From CAILZL01 sp035548495 (lineage in GTDB: Bacteria; Pseudomonadota; Gammaproteobacteria; Steroidobacterales; Steroidobacteraceae), in assembly GCA_035548495.1 (NCBI GenBank), contig DASZSV010000053.1:12097-76096 (forward strand): DNA of 64,000 nt, in the 5' to 3' direction. Positions 43,474-52,437 of this stretch are shown in pieces. Made by a program: the position numbers and the translations under genes. The notes beneath the pieces are model-generated. The model saw only the letters and a list, made by a program, of their open reading frames with translations, searched no databases and was not told the origin of the DNA. Numbering within the stretch: the first letter of the stretch is position 1; every line of letters starts with the position of its first letter.

Positions 43474-44691
43474 TCACTTTCCCGCGCGCTGCCAGAAGGA
43501 ACCCGTCAACGACAACATCTTTGAATAACCCAATGCATCCGCCGCGGTCCATTCACCGGCTGCTTCGCCGTACACGCCTTTCGATGCAGCCATGATGGAG
43601 TACTTGGATGTCACACCTTCGATGAAAGCATTACCCGGACGATACTTCACTTTCACTTCACCCGTCACACGCTGTTGCGACGACACCAGCAAGGCTTCGA
43701 TATCGCGACATACTGGATCAAGATGCTGGCCTTCATGCACCCAATCGCCATATTGCAGCGACAGTGATTCTTTCACGCGCACCTGCTTGCCGGTGAGCAC
43801 CAGCTTTTCCAGTTCGCGATGTGCATTGAGCAACACATCCGCAGCAGGCGCCTCAAATGCCACGCGACCCTTGGTGCCGATAATGGTATCGCCAACATGA
43901 ATGCCGCGACCTACACCGAACTTGGCGCCGATAACTTCCAGCTTTTCAATCACGGCAACGGGATCCATCTTTGCACCATCGACACTGCATGGAATTCCTT
44001 TATCAAAACCAATCGTATGCACTTCAGGCGCTTGTGGATTACTGAACGCATCTTTCGACAACACCCAGGCTTCATCGGGAATCGTATCGTTGGAAGTGAG
44101 TGTTTCCTTGCCTCCAATGGTGACACCCCACAAACCACGATTCACTGAATACGCAGCGCCATACGGCGGCAACGGCAACTTTTTATCCTCAAGATATTTC
44201 AATTGCTCGGGACGCTTGAATGCTTTGTCTCTCACTGGCGCGAGAATAGTAAGCTCCGGCGCAAGCGTTCTTAATGCCACTTCAAAACGAACCTGATCAT
44301 TACCTGCAGCAGTACAACCATGCGCCACCACCTTGGTGCCGAGCTTGCGTGCATATTCTGCAATGATCTGCGCCTGCATCACGCGCTCTGCACCCACACA
44401 CAGTGGATACAACTGACCACGACGTACATTGCCCATGATCAGGTACTTGAGTACTTGATCAAAATATGTCGGCTTGGCTTCAACCAGAATCTGTTGTTGT
44501 GCTCCATAAGTCTTGGCGCGTTCTTCCAGCACCTTCGCTGCATTCGCATCAATGCCGCCTGTATCCACAGTCATGGTAATGACAGGCCGGTGGTAATTTT
44601 CCTTCAACCACGGCACCAGGAATGAAGTATCCAGACCTCCGGAGAAGGCCAGCAGAATGGGTTCGGAACCAGCAGGTAATTGTTCAGTCAT
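43474..44691 (-). CDS. argG: Argininosuccinate synthase
   Basis: Condenses citrulline and aspartate with ATP. AFSGGLDTSFLVPWLKE is the PP-loop, HGCTAAGNDQVRFE the citrulline/aspartate region, and LTSNDTIPDEAW and GVGRGIHVGDTI follow. At 405 aa it is normal. It follows argR by 44 bp, so the whole cluster may start at the argR promoter. Confidence 0.95.
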   Translation of the reverse strand: MTEQLPAGSEPILLAFSGGLDTSFLVPWLKENYHRPVITMTVDTGGIDANAAKVLEERAKTYGAQQQILVEAKPTYFDQVLKYLIMGNVRRGQLYPLCVGAERVMQAQIIAEYARKLGTKVVAHGCTAAGNDQVRFEVALRTLAPELTILAPVRDKAFKRPEQLKYLEDKKLPLPPYGAAYSVNRGLWGVTIGGKETLTSNDTIPDEAWVLSKDAFSNPQAPEVHTIGFDKGIPCSVDGAKMDPVAVIEKLEVIGAKFGVGRGIHVGDTIIGTKGRVAFEAPAADVLLNAHRELEKLVLTGKQVRVKESLSLQYGDWVHEGQHLDPVCRDIEALLVSSQQRVTGEVKVKYRPGNAFIEGVTSKYSIMAASKGVYGEAAGEWTAADALGYSKMLSLTGSFWQRAGK

Positions 44692-44735
44692 GATTCGCTA
44701 CAGAAAATGGGCAAATAAATGAAAATTGAAATAAA

Positions 44736-45188
44736 TTAGAAATGAAACGCGCTGCGAAGACGTTTACTCAACTGTTGTTGAGCACGCGCATCGGCGGTGG
44801 CAATGAAGATGGTGTCATCACCGGAAATGGTGCCCACCACTTCGGGCCAGTTAGCCTGATCGATGGCTACTGCCACACTTTGTGCAGTGCCGGTGGTGGT
44901 TTTGACAACAGTAAGTGAAGGACCCGCGCCTTTCACATCCGTAACAAAGCGGCTGACCGTATGAAACGGATCAACATTGGCAACGGCTTCATCCGGCACG
45001 ATGTAGTGATCACCCGCCTTGGCCACTTGCAGCTCGCGCAGGTCGCGGCTGATGCTGGATTGCGTGGCTTCAAATCCCTGCTTTTTAAGCAGCTTCACCA
45101 GCTCTTCCTGCTTGCGCACGACGGATTCGCGGATGATCTTGATGATCGCCGCTCGCCGCAAACTGGATTGATGGAGTTCTGCCGCCAT
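44736..45188 (-). CDS. argR: Arginine repressor ArgR
   Basis: A 150-aa hexameric repressor responding to arginine. The winged HTH is KQEELVKLLKKQGFEATQSSISRDLRELQVAKAG, and the arginine-binding C-terminal domain has GTAQSVAVAIDQANWPEVVGTISGDDTIFIA (GDDT is the oligomerisation/ligand motif). I start at the Met at 45188, or possibly 45203. The frame is open up to 45275 but would run through the ARG boxes. First gene of the arginine cluster. Confidence 0.92.
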   Translation of the reverse strand: MAAELHQSSLRRAAIIKIIRESVVRKQEELVKLLKKQGFEATQSSISRDLRELQVAKAGDHYIVPDEAVANVDPFHTVSRFVTDVKGAGPSLTVVKTTTGTAQSVAVAIDQANWPEVVGTISGDDTIFIATADARAQQQLSKRLRSAFHF

Positions 45189-45219
45189 TTTCCGCTCAAA
45201 CATGCCTGCCGAAACAAAA

Positions 45220-45239
45220 GGCGAGTCATTTGACTCGCC
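45220..45239 (-). promoter_or_regulatory. Hairpin with T-tract in the argR leader (attenuator-like)
   Basis: GGCGAGTCA (45220-45228) and TGACTCGCC (45231-45239) are perfect 9-bp inverted arms. In RNA a 7-bp stem with a 6-nt loop is expected, followed on the minus strand by TTTTG. It lies between the ARG boxes and the argR start and could reduce read-through into the operon. Confidence 0.45.
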
Positions 45240-45274
45240 TGCATAAAGTTGCGCGTAGTGTGCATAAATATGCA
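45240..45274 (-). promoter_or_regulatory. Tandem ARG boxes (ArgR operator)
   Basis: TGCATAAATATGCA (45261-45274) is a perfect palindrome fitting the ARG-box core TGNAT-W4-ATNCA. A second, weaker half-conserved box, TGCATAAAGTTGCG (45240-45253), has its centre exactly 21 bp away, the canonical spacing of paired ARG boxes. It predicts autoregulation of argR and arginine control of the cluster. Confidence 0.75.
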
Positions 45275-45359
45275 AAACCTGTCAAGGACTGTGCCACCCG
45301 GAACGCGGATCAAGGCACGGCACGGTGCACGCGTGATCAATGAAGGAAGTTTTCCACAT

Positions 45360-45397
45360 AACAAACCCCGGCTTTCACAGGTTCGCCGCGGTTTGTT
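45360..45397. terminator. Long imperfect hairpin upstream of the VOC gene
   Basis: AACAAACC-C-CGGC pairs with GCCG-C-GGTTTGTT with a single C/C mismatch. It lies in the spacer between argR and the VOC gene. It resembles a terminator or leader hairpin; its T-tract is weak on both strands. Confidence 0.4.
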
Positions 45398-45487
45398 CTA
45401 TTGGCGGACGATACTTTTAAGCGTAGATTCACCACCATTGCAGCGTGTCACCAATCAATCAACGCCAATCAACACCGGGGGCAAGTT

Positions 45488-46507
45488 ATGAGCGCATCGT
45501 CACCGCACGGTCATTTCGTATGGCACGACCTGATCACCACCGATATTTCAGCCGGTCTCGAGTTCTACAAAAAAATCACCGGCTGGAAGACGCAACCCTT
45601 CGATCCTGAAGGCCGGTACCTGATGTGGGTGAACAACAGTGGTGCCGTCGGCGGCATCGGCGCGGCGCCGCAAGGCACCAAACCCTACTGGCGCATTTAT
45701 ATCGGCACAGATGATATTGAGGCGACGGTATTCAAAGCCCAGCAACTGGGCGGCACAGTGGTTGCACCGGTAACAGATATTCCCGGTGTGGGCCGCTGGG
45801 CTGCATTGCGCGATCCACAGGGTAACGAGTTCGGCGTGTTCTGGGCGCCGGACACCAAAGCGCCGGTGCTCAGCATGCAACCCGGTGAATTTCACTGGCA
45901 CGAACTGGCTACCGATGATTACAAAGCCGCGTTCGAATTTTATCGAACACTGTTTGGCTGGCAGCACGGCATCGAACACAACATGGGCGATCTTGGCGCT
46001 TATCTGGTATTCAAGAATGAAGGACGGCCAAATGGCCTGGGTGGTTTCTACAACAAACAACCCGGCACGGCGAACGGTGGCGGCTGGTGCACCTACACGA
46101 TCGTGAAGGATGTCAAGAAAGCGGCGGCATTGATCGACAAACTGGGCGGCAAGAACACCCACAAACCCGTGAAAGTACCGGGAGGTTCATGGGTAATCAA
46201 GTTCACTGATCCGCAAGGTGCTGCACACGCATTGACTTCTGCTGATGAAAAGGATGTGCAAGCGCGCAAGCCAACCGCAGCCGCAAAACCCGGAACCAAA
46301 ACATCTGCAACGAAATCCACCAAGCGCGTTGCCGGAAAACCGGCAAGGAAATCAGCAAAGAAAAAAGCCGCAAAAAAGCCGGTGAAATCAAAAACGGCTG
46401 CAAAGCAGAAAAAGCCCAGCGCGAAAAAAGTCATGAAAAGAAAGGCGTTGAAGAAGGCCGCCGGCAAGAAAGCAAAGCAGCGTACGAAGGCGCGAAAAAA
46501 GAAGTAG
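45488..46507 (+). CDS. Two-domain VOC (glyoxalase-like) protein with histone-H1-like tail
   Basis: A 339-aa protein. Two VOC domains: residues about 8-120 (HGHFVWHDLITTDISAGLEFY, WAALRDPQGNEFGVFW) and 130-250 (GEFHWHELATDDYKAAFEFY, GGSWVIKFTDPQGAAHAL). They belong to the dioxygenase/glyoxalase-like group of unknown substrate. The last 75 or so residues are almost only Lys, Ala, Pro and Arg (AKKKAAKKPVKSKTAAKQKK), as in bacterial histone-H1-like proteins, and may bind nucleic acid. ATG at 45488 with GGGGG upstream. Divergent from argR. Confidence 0.88.
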   Translation: MSASSPHGHFVWHDLITTDISAGLEFYKKITGWKTQPFDPEGRYLMWVNNSGAVGGIGAAPQGTKPYWRIYIGTDDIEATVFKAQQLGGTVVAPVTDIPGVGRWAALRDPQGNEFGVFWAPDTKAPVLSMQPGEFHWHELATDDYKAAFEFYRTLFGWQHGIEHNMGDLGAYLVFKNEGRPNGLGGFYNKQPGTANGGGWCTYTIVKDVKKAAALIDKLGGKNTHKPVKVPGGSWVIKFTDPQGAAHALTSADEKDVQARKPTAAAKPGTKTSATKSTKRVAGKPARKSAKKKAAKKPVKSKTAAKQKKPSAKKVMKRKALKKAAGKKAKQRTKARKKK

Positions 46508-46523
46508 TCCGCAGCATGACGAT

Positions 46524-46548
46524 GAGTGCGATGTGACCTGTCGCACTC
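46524..46548 (+). terminator. Terminator-like hairpin after the VOC gene
   Basis: GAGTGCGA (46524-46531) and TCGCACTC (46541-46548) form a perfect stem with a 9-nt loop, 17 bp after the stop codon. The T-tract is short (GTCTT). Confidence 0.55.
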
Positions 46549-46689
46549 GTCTTGAGAGGATTTCACATGCGCATCGCAGCGTTCAGGGTTTCCATTCATT
46601 TGGCGAAACTGATGGCTGGCTCACAAGACAGCGGCCCATGATTGATTGCAGGCACGATTGATTCGTTCATCGCAGCAGACCAGAATGCA

Positions 46690-47718
46690 ATGATGAAGTC
46701 CGCCAACAATACCTCACTCGGACCATTGGCTTCGCACACCTTGCCGTGGTTTGCGGTACTGGCCATCGTTGCAGGCGCATCACCGTTCGCCATTGCCGAA
46801 GAATCCATCACACATCCGCGCTTGTTGAGCAGCGCGCTGCTGGGTCTGGCGGTGATTTTTTGTGCGACGCGCCTGCCGTTGCTGAAGCGGCATTTCATCC
46901 TGCGCATGTTGCTGGAAGTGCTGGCGCTGCTGGCATTTGCTGCATTGATGAGTGCGGCGACCGGTGCGCTGGGCAGTTACTGGCTGGCATTGTTTCTGTT
47001 GCCGCTGACAGCCGCTGCGATTGTGCTCAGCCGCATCGGCTTTTTGCTGACTGCACTGCTGGTGCTGATGGCCTATGTGGTGCTTGGACTGCTGACGCCA
47101 CACACTGATATTGGCTCACCGCTGTTTGTCATTCGCGTCATCGGCAATCTCGCTCCCGTACTGATTGCCACCGGTGCAATTTCGTTGTTGATGACACAGG
47201 TACAGAATGCAGAACAGCAGATTCGTGATCTTTCAACCACCGATGCACTGACCGGCCTTTACAACCTGCGCTCGTTCGAACAGATACTGATGCGCACGCA
47301 TGACAAGGCGGAACACGCACGCGGCATGTACAGCATTGCAGTCATCGAACTGGAGAACCTCGATCAGTTGAAGCAAAACCACGGACCCGATGCCGCCAAC
47401 CAGATGGTGATGGCTGTAGCCAGCGCCATCCAGCGGTCGGTTCGCAGTGCTGATGCGCTGGCGCGGCTTGGACCCAGCGAGTTTGCCGCCATCCTGTTTG
47501 ATATTGATCGCGACAAGGCAACGGTGATTGCACAACGTATTCGCAACAATGTGTATGCAGGCACCGTCTCCGTAGCCAACCGGCTGGTGCGCGCCAATGT
47601 CAGCATCGGCGTGGCGAGCTATCCATCGCAACCGCTTCCACCCGATGAACTGTTTGCCAGCGCCGAACTGCGCATGCGGCAGGACCGTGAATTTCGCAGG
47701 CCTGCACAAGGCGGTTAA
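46690..47718 (+). CDS. Membrane protein with degenerate GGDEF domain
   Basis: A 342-aa protein with about six TM helices (LPWFAVLAIVAGASPFAI to VLIATGAISLLMTQV) and a C-terminal GGDEF domain starting at LSTTDALTGLYNLRSFEQIL. The active-site loop reads RLGPSEFA, so GGDEF has become GPSEF. The usual DIDxFKxxND is also changed (IELENLDQLKQNHG). It is probably not a diguanylate cyclase but may bind nucleotide or act as a signal platform. ATG at 46690; the frame is open to a TTG at 46642. Confidence 0.85.
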   Translation: MMKSANNTSLGPLASHTLPWFAVLAIVAGASPFAIAEESITHPRLLSSALLGLAVIFCATRLPLLKRHFILRMLLEVLALLAFAALMSAATGALGSYWLALFLLPLTAAAIVLSRIGFLLTALLVLMAYVVLGLLTPHTDIGSPLFVIRVIGNLAPVLIATGAISLLMTQVQNAEQQIRDLSTTDALTGLYNLRSFEQILMRTHDKAEHARGMYSIAVIELENLDQLKQNHGPDAANQMVMAVASAIQRSVRSADALARLGPSEFAAILFDIDRDKATVIAQRIRNNVYAGTVSVANRLVRANVSIGVASYPSQPLPPDELFASAELRMRQDREFRRPAQGG

Positions 47719-47925
47719 CGTCATGGCCCGCCATCCGGCAGGCTGAACGGCACAGCGCCAGCGGCGCATTCTCATTCAACAAGCCATGTGTGCCGGCAAC
47801 TGTCACGCTGTCTGCGAAGCGAGTGGAGTTGAAAACGGCAGGAACTTTTTTCAACAACCTGCCAGGGCGTGCTCATTTGTTGCTGTGTACAATACACGGC
47901 CGTTGATCATGCAGTTGTTGATTCC

Positions 47926-48816
47926 ATGAACGAAGTATCCAGCAAGGCCACTTGGCGCGATTATTACGAGCTCGGCAAACCGCGAGTGGTCATGCTGATC
48001 GTATTCACCGCGCTGGTCGGCATGTTGCTGGCCGTGCCGGGCTGGCCGCCACTGAATGCGCTGATCTTTGGCAATCTGGGCATTGCACTTGCGGCATCAT
48101 CAGCCGCGGCCATCAATCACGTGCTGGATCGCCGCTTTGACCGCGACATGAAACGCACGCAGGGGCGGCCCATTCCGCTCGGGCATGTCAGTGAAAAGCG
48201 CGCGATGACGTATGCAATCATCCTTGGCACATTGTCCATGCTGATGCTGGCGCTGCTGGTGAATGTGCTCACTGCGATTCTCACCTTCGCATCGTTGATC
48301 GGTTACGCCATCATTTACACGGTGTGGCTGAAACATGCGACGCCGCAGAACATTGTGATTGGCGGTGCAGCGGGCGCGGCGCCGCCGGTACTGGGCTGGT
48401 GTGCCGTCACCGGCACTGTTGATCCGCATGCATTGCTGCTGTTCCTGATCATCTTTGCATGGACACCACCGCATTTCTGGGCGCTGGCCATCGCACGCCG
48501 CGATGATTATGCGAAGGTGGGCATTCCCATGTTGCCGGTGGTGTACGGTGTCGAATTTACCCGGCTGCATATTTTTCTGTACACCATCATACTGTTGATC
48601 GTCACGCTGCTGCCGTTTCTCACGCGCATGTCGAACCTTCTGTACCTGATCAGCGCGGTGATACTGGGGGTATTGTTCATCATTTACGCATTGCGGCTGC
48701 TGTATCGTCCCACGGCACAGTTGCCGATGAAGACCTTCGGCTATTCCATCACCTACCTGTCACTGTTGTTCGCAATGCTGCTGGTGGATCACTACATTCC
48801 GCTTTACTGGTCCTGA
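47926..48816 (+). CDS. cyoE: Protohaem IX farnesyltransferase (haem O synthase)
   Basis: A 296-aa UbiA-family membrane enzyme adding farnesyl to haem B for haem-copper oxidases. NHVLDRRFDRDMKRTQGRP is the first prenyl-diphosphate Asp-rich motif, with RPIPLGHVS. The second is in ARRDDYAKVGIPMLPVVYG. Several TM helices. ATG at 47926. No oxidase genes are nearby. Upstream, a TACAAT box at about 47890 and a GGCAGG/CCTGCC hairpin may belong to its promoter. Confidence 0.95.
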   Translation: MNEVSSKATWRDYYELGKPRVVMLIVFTALVGMLLAVPGWPPLNALIFGNLGIALAASSAAAINHVLDRRFDRDMKRTQGRPIPLGHVSEKRAMTYAIILGTLSMLMLALLVNVLTAILTFASLIGYAIIYTVWLKHATPQNIVIGGAAGAAPPVLGWCAVTGTVDPHALLLFLIIFAWTPPHFWALAIARRDDYAKVGIPMLPVVYGVEFTRLHIFLYTIILLIVTLLPFLTRMSNLLYLISAVILGVLFIIYALRLLYRPTAQLPMKTFGYSITYLSLLFAMLLVDHYIPLYWS

Positions 48817-48828
48817 AAGGATTGATGC

Positions 48829-50001
48829 GTGGTACGCACCGGACATTCATCATTGATGCCGTTGCTCATCATTGGCGTGATGGCATTCATCGCCTTTGGT
48901 TCACTCTATCCGTTCAGATTGAATGGCGCAGAACCGGCGTTGCTGGATGCATTGCATCGCCTGAGCTGGGCGCACGCCGGCCGTGACGATCTGATTCGCA
49001 ATGTGCTGATGTACCTGCCGCTGGGCTTTTGCCTGTTGTTGTGGTTCAGGCGGTATTTGAACACGTGGTGGTCGTTGCTGTTGTCCTGCGTAACCGGTGC
49101 AGCTTTGTCACTGTGCATTGAAGTCGCGCAGGTATATTTCACCCGTGTGCCAAGTTACATGGACATTACGCTTAACGCCATCGGCACCCTGCTCGGCGCA
49201 GCGATCGGTCTGAGCTGGAACTCCATGACGCAATGGATTGCCTTGCCGGAGAATATCCGCAGTCAATCGCGTGACCGCAACGCCTTGTTGCTGGTGTTGC
49301 TGTGGATCATCTGGCGCATGGTGGACATTTCATTGCACATCAGCCTTGGCCGGTTGAAGATGGCATTGCATCCGCTGCTGCATATCGAGATTTTCTGGCT
49401 GCTGGTGCTGCGTTACCTGGTGTCATGGCTGACTGTTTCGCTGGCGGTGCTGGCATATTCTTCGCGGCAGCGCGCCAACGAAGCACTGCTGGGCGTCATC
49501 GGCGTAGTGCTGGTGGGCCGCATTCTGTTTGTATCGCCTGCATTTGATTCATCCGAATTGCTGGCGCTGATTCTGCTGTTGCCGGCGCTGGTGCTGGTGC
49601 ATACCGCGCGCTGGCTGCCTGCCGCTGTCATTGTGCTGTGCGCATGGTCTTGCATTTATGTTTACGATCATGTGCTGCCATTGGACATGAGTACATTTCA
49701 CTGGAGCTTTGATCTGTTGCCCTTTGTTGAGTGGATCAGGAATGGCGCCACATTCAATCTCAACACCCTGCTGCACATGCTGTTTGTGTTTGCTGCAATG
49801 ATCTGGTTGTTGAAAGAATCCGGCCTGTCATTACGCAGCGCGACGATCATCGTGGTCATCGCCATGCTTGGCATCGAAATTTTCCATATGTGGCAGGCAG
49901 ACCGTTCCGGCTCCCTTACGCGGCCGGTGCTGGCATTGGCCATGGGACTATTGATGATGGCAATTGATCGTAACGCCAGCACCAGCAGGAAAAGTGCATG
50001 A
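48829..50001 (+). CDS. VanZ-like integral membrane protein
   Basis: A 390-aa protein with 9-10 hydrophobic segments. The N-terminal half (residues 10-130) is the VanZ-like domain: IAFGSLYPF, DDLIRNVLMYLPLGFCLLLW, LCIEVAQVYFTRVPSYMDITLNAIGTLLGA. The E-Q-x-F and D-x-x-x-N pattern is family typical. The C-terminal half is hydrophobic without a recognised domain. GTG start at 48829, 12 bp after cyoE, so probably cotranscribed. Role unknown; VanZ proteins are linked to cell envelope functions. Confidence 0.82.
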   Translation: MVRTGHSSLMPLLIIGVMAFIAFGSLYPFRLNGAEPALLDALHRLSWAHAGRDDLIRNVLMYLPLGFCLLLWFRRYLNTWWSLLLSCVTGAALSLCIEVAQVYFTRVPSYMDITLNAIGTLLGAAIGLSWNSMTQWIALPENIRSQSRDRNALLLVLLWIIWRMVDISLHISLGRLKMALHPLLHIEIFWLLVLRYLVSWLTVSLAVLAYSSRQRANEALLGVIGVVLVGRILFVSPAFDSSELLALILLLPALVLVHTARWLPAAVIVLCAWSCIYVYDHVLPLDMSTFHWSFDLLPFVEWIRNGATFNLNTLLHMLFVFAAMIWLLKESGLSLRSATIIVVIAMLGIEIFHMWQADRSGSLTRPVLALAMGLLMMAIDRNASTSRKSA

Positions 50002-50110
50002 GCTTGCGTGGTTGATGCATGTGTCGATCAAATCCATGTCCATGTAGAGTGCGCGGTGATGCGCCAACGTGCGATAATCCTCGCCACTGAATTTTTAAAA
50101 CACACTTGCA

Positions 50111-52315
50111 ATGGACATTTCCCATCTCGTTGACAAATTGAATGATGCACAGCGCCAGGCGGTGACTGCGCCCGTTGGTCCGGCACTGGTGCTTGCAGGC
50201 GCGGGCAGCGGCAAGACACGCGTGCTGACGCATCGCGTGGCATGGCTGGTGGAAGTGGAAAATGCATCGCCGCAAAGCATCATGGCCGTCACCTTTACCA
50301 ACAAGGCTGCGGCTGAAATGCGTGCGCGCATCGAGCGCATGCTGAACATGCCGACGGCGCCGTTGTGGATTGGCACCTTTCACGGCATTGCGCATCGTCT
50401 GCTGCGCATTCACTGGCGCGAAGCAAAACTGCCGCAGTCCTTCCAGATCATGGACGCCGATGATCAGCAACGCACCGTCAAGAAAATATTGAAGGCAATG
50501 AATCTTGACGAAGAGCGCTGGGCGCCGAAGGAAGTTGTATGGTTCATCAATGCGCAGAAGGATGCGGGCCTGCGTCCGCACAATCTCAAGGACGAAGGTG
50601 ATTTCAATCGCCAGCAGATGATCAAACTGTACACGGCTTATCAGGATGCCTGCGAACGCGGTGGCATGGTGGACTTCGCAGAATTGCTGTTGCGGGTGTA
50701 TGAACTGCTGCGTGACAACGTGGAGTTGCAGGCACATTATCGCCGCCGCTTTCACCATGTGCTCGTCGATGAATTTCAGGACACCAACGCCATTCAGTAT
50801 CAATGGTTGCGCTTGCTGGCGGGTCCGAACGGCAATCCATTCGTGGTTGGTGACGACGACCAATCCATTTATGCGTGGCGTGGCGCCAAAGTCGGCAATC
50901 TATTGCAGTTCCAGAAAGATTATCCGCACTTGAAAGTGTTCCGTCTGGAACAGAACTATCGTTCCACGGGCAATATTCTGAAGGCCGCCAACAAACTGAT
51001 CGAGAACAACAGCGGCCGCATGGGTAAGAATCTGTGGACCAGTGGCAACGAAGGTGAGCTGATCAAGCTGTACGCAGCGTACAACGAACGTGATGAAGCC
51101 GACTTCGTGGTCAATCGCATTCGCTTGTGGGTGGACAAAGGTGGCAAGCGCAGCGAATGCGCCATTCTGTATCGCTCCAATGCACAATCGCGAGTGTTTG
51201 AAGAAGCCATGATCTCGGCACGTATGCCGTATCGTGTTTATGGCGGTTTGCGATTCTTCGAACGTCAGGAAATCAAGGACGCGCTCGCCTATCTGCGTCT
51301 GGTGCACAATCGTGGCGATGACACGTCATTTGAACGCGTGGTTAATCTGCCGACGCGTGGCATCGGTCAACGCACCATGGACATTGTGCGCGATTACGCA
51401 CGCGCCAATGCATGTACGTTGTGGACGGCGGCCGGCGCCAACTTGCAATCACTGGGTTCCAAGGGTGGCATCGCATTGCATGGTTTCATGTTGATGATTG
51501 AAAAAATGGACCAGGCCATTCGCGATCTGCCCTTGCATGAACAGGTGGATCACGTGATTGCACACAGTGGCTTGCTTACTCATTACCGTAATGACAAGAA
51601 CGGTGGTGAAGCGCGCATCGAAAACCTGGAGGAACTGGTGAGTGCCGCACGTGGCTTCAATGCTGATAATACCAATGCAGCCGAAGCGGGCGAGATGACA
51701 CCACTGGCTGCATTCTTATCGCATGCCGTGCTCGAGTCGGGAGAAGGCCAGGCGGATGAAGGTGAAGACTGTGTGCAGATGATGACCTTGCACACTGCAA
51801 AAGGACTGGAATTCCCGATGGTATTTTTATGCGGCATGGAAGAAAACCTGTTTCCGCATTCGCGTTCGGTGAATGAACCCTCGGGTCTCGAAGAAGAACG
51901 ACGGTTGTGCTATGTGGGTATCACGCGCGCCATGAAGCACTTGTTCTTAAGCTATGCCGAATCGCGCCGCATGCATGGCATGGACAGTCACTACTCGCCA
52001 TCGCGCTTCATTCGCGAAATTCCACCCGAGCTGCTCGAAGAAATTCGGCCGCGCATCCAGGTGTCACGACCGGTGTACAACGGGTCATATGCATCATCCT
52101 ATTCCAACTCGTATTCATCATCGCGCAACAGCAAGCTGGTGGAAGACACACCCAATGGCATCAAACTGGGCCAGCGGGTTCGACACGGCAAGTATGGCGA
52201 AGGCGTGGTGCTTAAATTTGAAGGCGATGGTTCGCATGCCCGTGTTGAAGTACGTTTTGAACGTCAGGGCACCAAGTGGCTGATGCTGTCGATGGCAAAT
52301 CTGGAGACGCTGTAG
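50111..52315 (+). CDS. uvrD: DNA helicase II (UvrD)
   Basis: A 734-aa SF1A helicase for mismatch and nucleotide excision repair. Walker A is AGAGSGKTRVLTHRV, motif II LVDEFQDTNAIQY, motif III GDDDQSIYAWRGA, motif IV LEQNYRSTGNILKAAN, motif V HTAKGLEFPMVFLCGMEENLFPH and motif VI EERRLCYVGITRA. The C-terminal LGQRVRHGKYGEGVVLKFEG is the family's Tudor-like domain. No obvious LexA box upstream; GATAAT just before the gene may be the -10. Confidence 0.97.
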   Translation: MDISHLVDKLNDAQRQAVTAPVGPALVLAGAGSGKTRVLTHRVAWLVEVENASPQSIMAVTFTNKAAAEMRARIERMLNMPTAPLWIGTFHGIAHRLLRIHWREAKLPQSFQIMDADDQQRTVKKILKAMNLDEERWAPKEVVWFINAQKDAGLRPHNLKDEGDFNRQQMIKLYTAYQDACERGGMVDFAELLLRVYELLRDNVELQAHYRRRFHHVLVDEFQDTNAIQYQWLRLLAGPNGNPFVVGDDDQSIYAWRGAKVGNLLQFQKDYPHLKVFRLEQNYRSTGNILKAANKLIENNSGRMGKNLWTSGNEGELIKLYAAYNERDEADFVVNRIRLWVDKGGKRSECAILYRSNAQSRVFEEAMISARMPYRVYGGLRFFERQEIKDALAYLRLVHNRGDDTSFERVVNLPTRGIGQRTMDIVRDYARANACTLWTAAGANLQSLGSKGGIALHGFMLMIEKMDQAIRDLPLHEQVDHVIAHSGLLTHYRNDKNGGEARIENLEELVSAARGFNADNTNAAEAGEMTPLAAFLSHAVLESGEGQADEGEDCVQMMTLHTAKGLEFPMVFLCGMEENLFPHSRSVNEPSGLEEERRLCYVGITRAMKHLFLSYAESRRMHGMDSHYSPSRFIREIPPELLEEIRPRIQVSRPVYNGSYASSYSNSYSSSRNSKLVEDTPNGIKLGQRVRHGKYGEGVVLKFEGDGSHARVEVRFERQGTKWLMLSMANLETL

Positions 52316-52360
52316 GTCAACGGCAAAGTTTGTAGAGCCGCTGACCGATCAGGCATTGTA

Positions 52361-52390
52361 TTGATACTGCACAAGTAGAATACTTACGAT
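52361..52390 (+). promoter_or_regulatory. Possible sigma-70 promoter of the restriction-modification operon
   Basis: TTGATA (52361-52366) and TACGAT (52385-52390) with an 18-bp spacer lie 48 bp upstream of the res ATG. The region is locally AT-rich. It is a modest match only. Confidence 0.35.
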
Positions 52391-52437
52391 AACTCAACTA
52401 AAACTAGCCGGATAATTGGGAACAAGAAAGAGCGGAT

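Noticed and set aside
45189..45275. Longer N-terminus for ArgR
   Set aside because: It would run through the hairpin and both ARG boxes, which belong to the untranslated leader.
50002..50110. LexA (SOS) box before uvrD
   Set aside because: No CTGT-N8-ACAG-like site found in the spacer.
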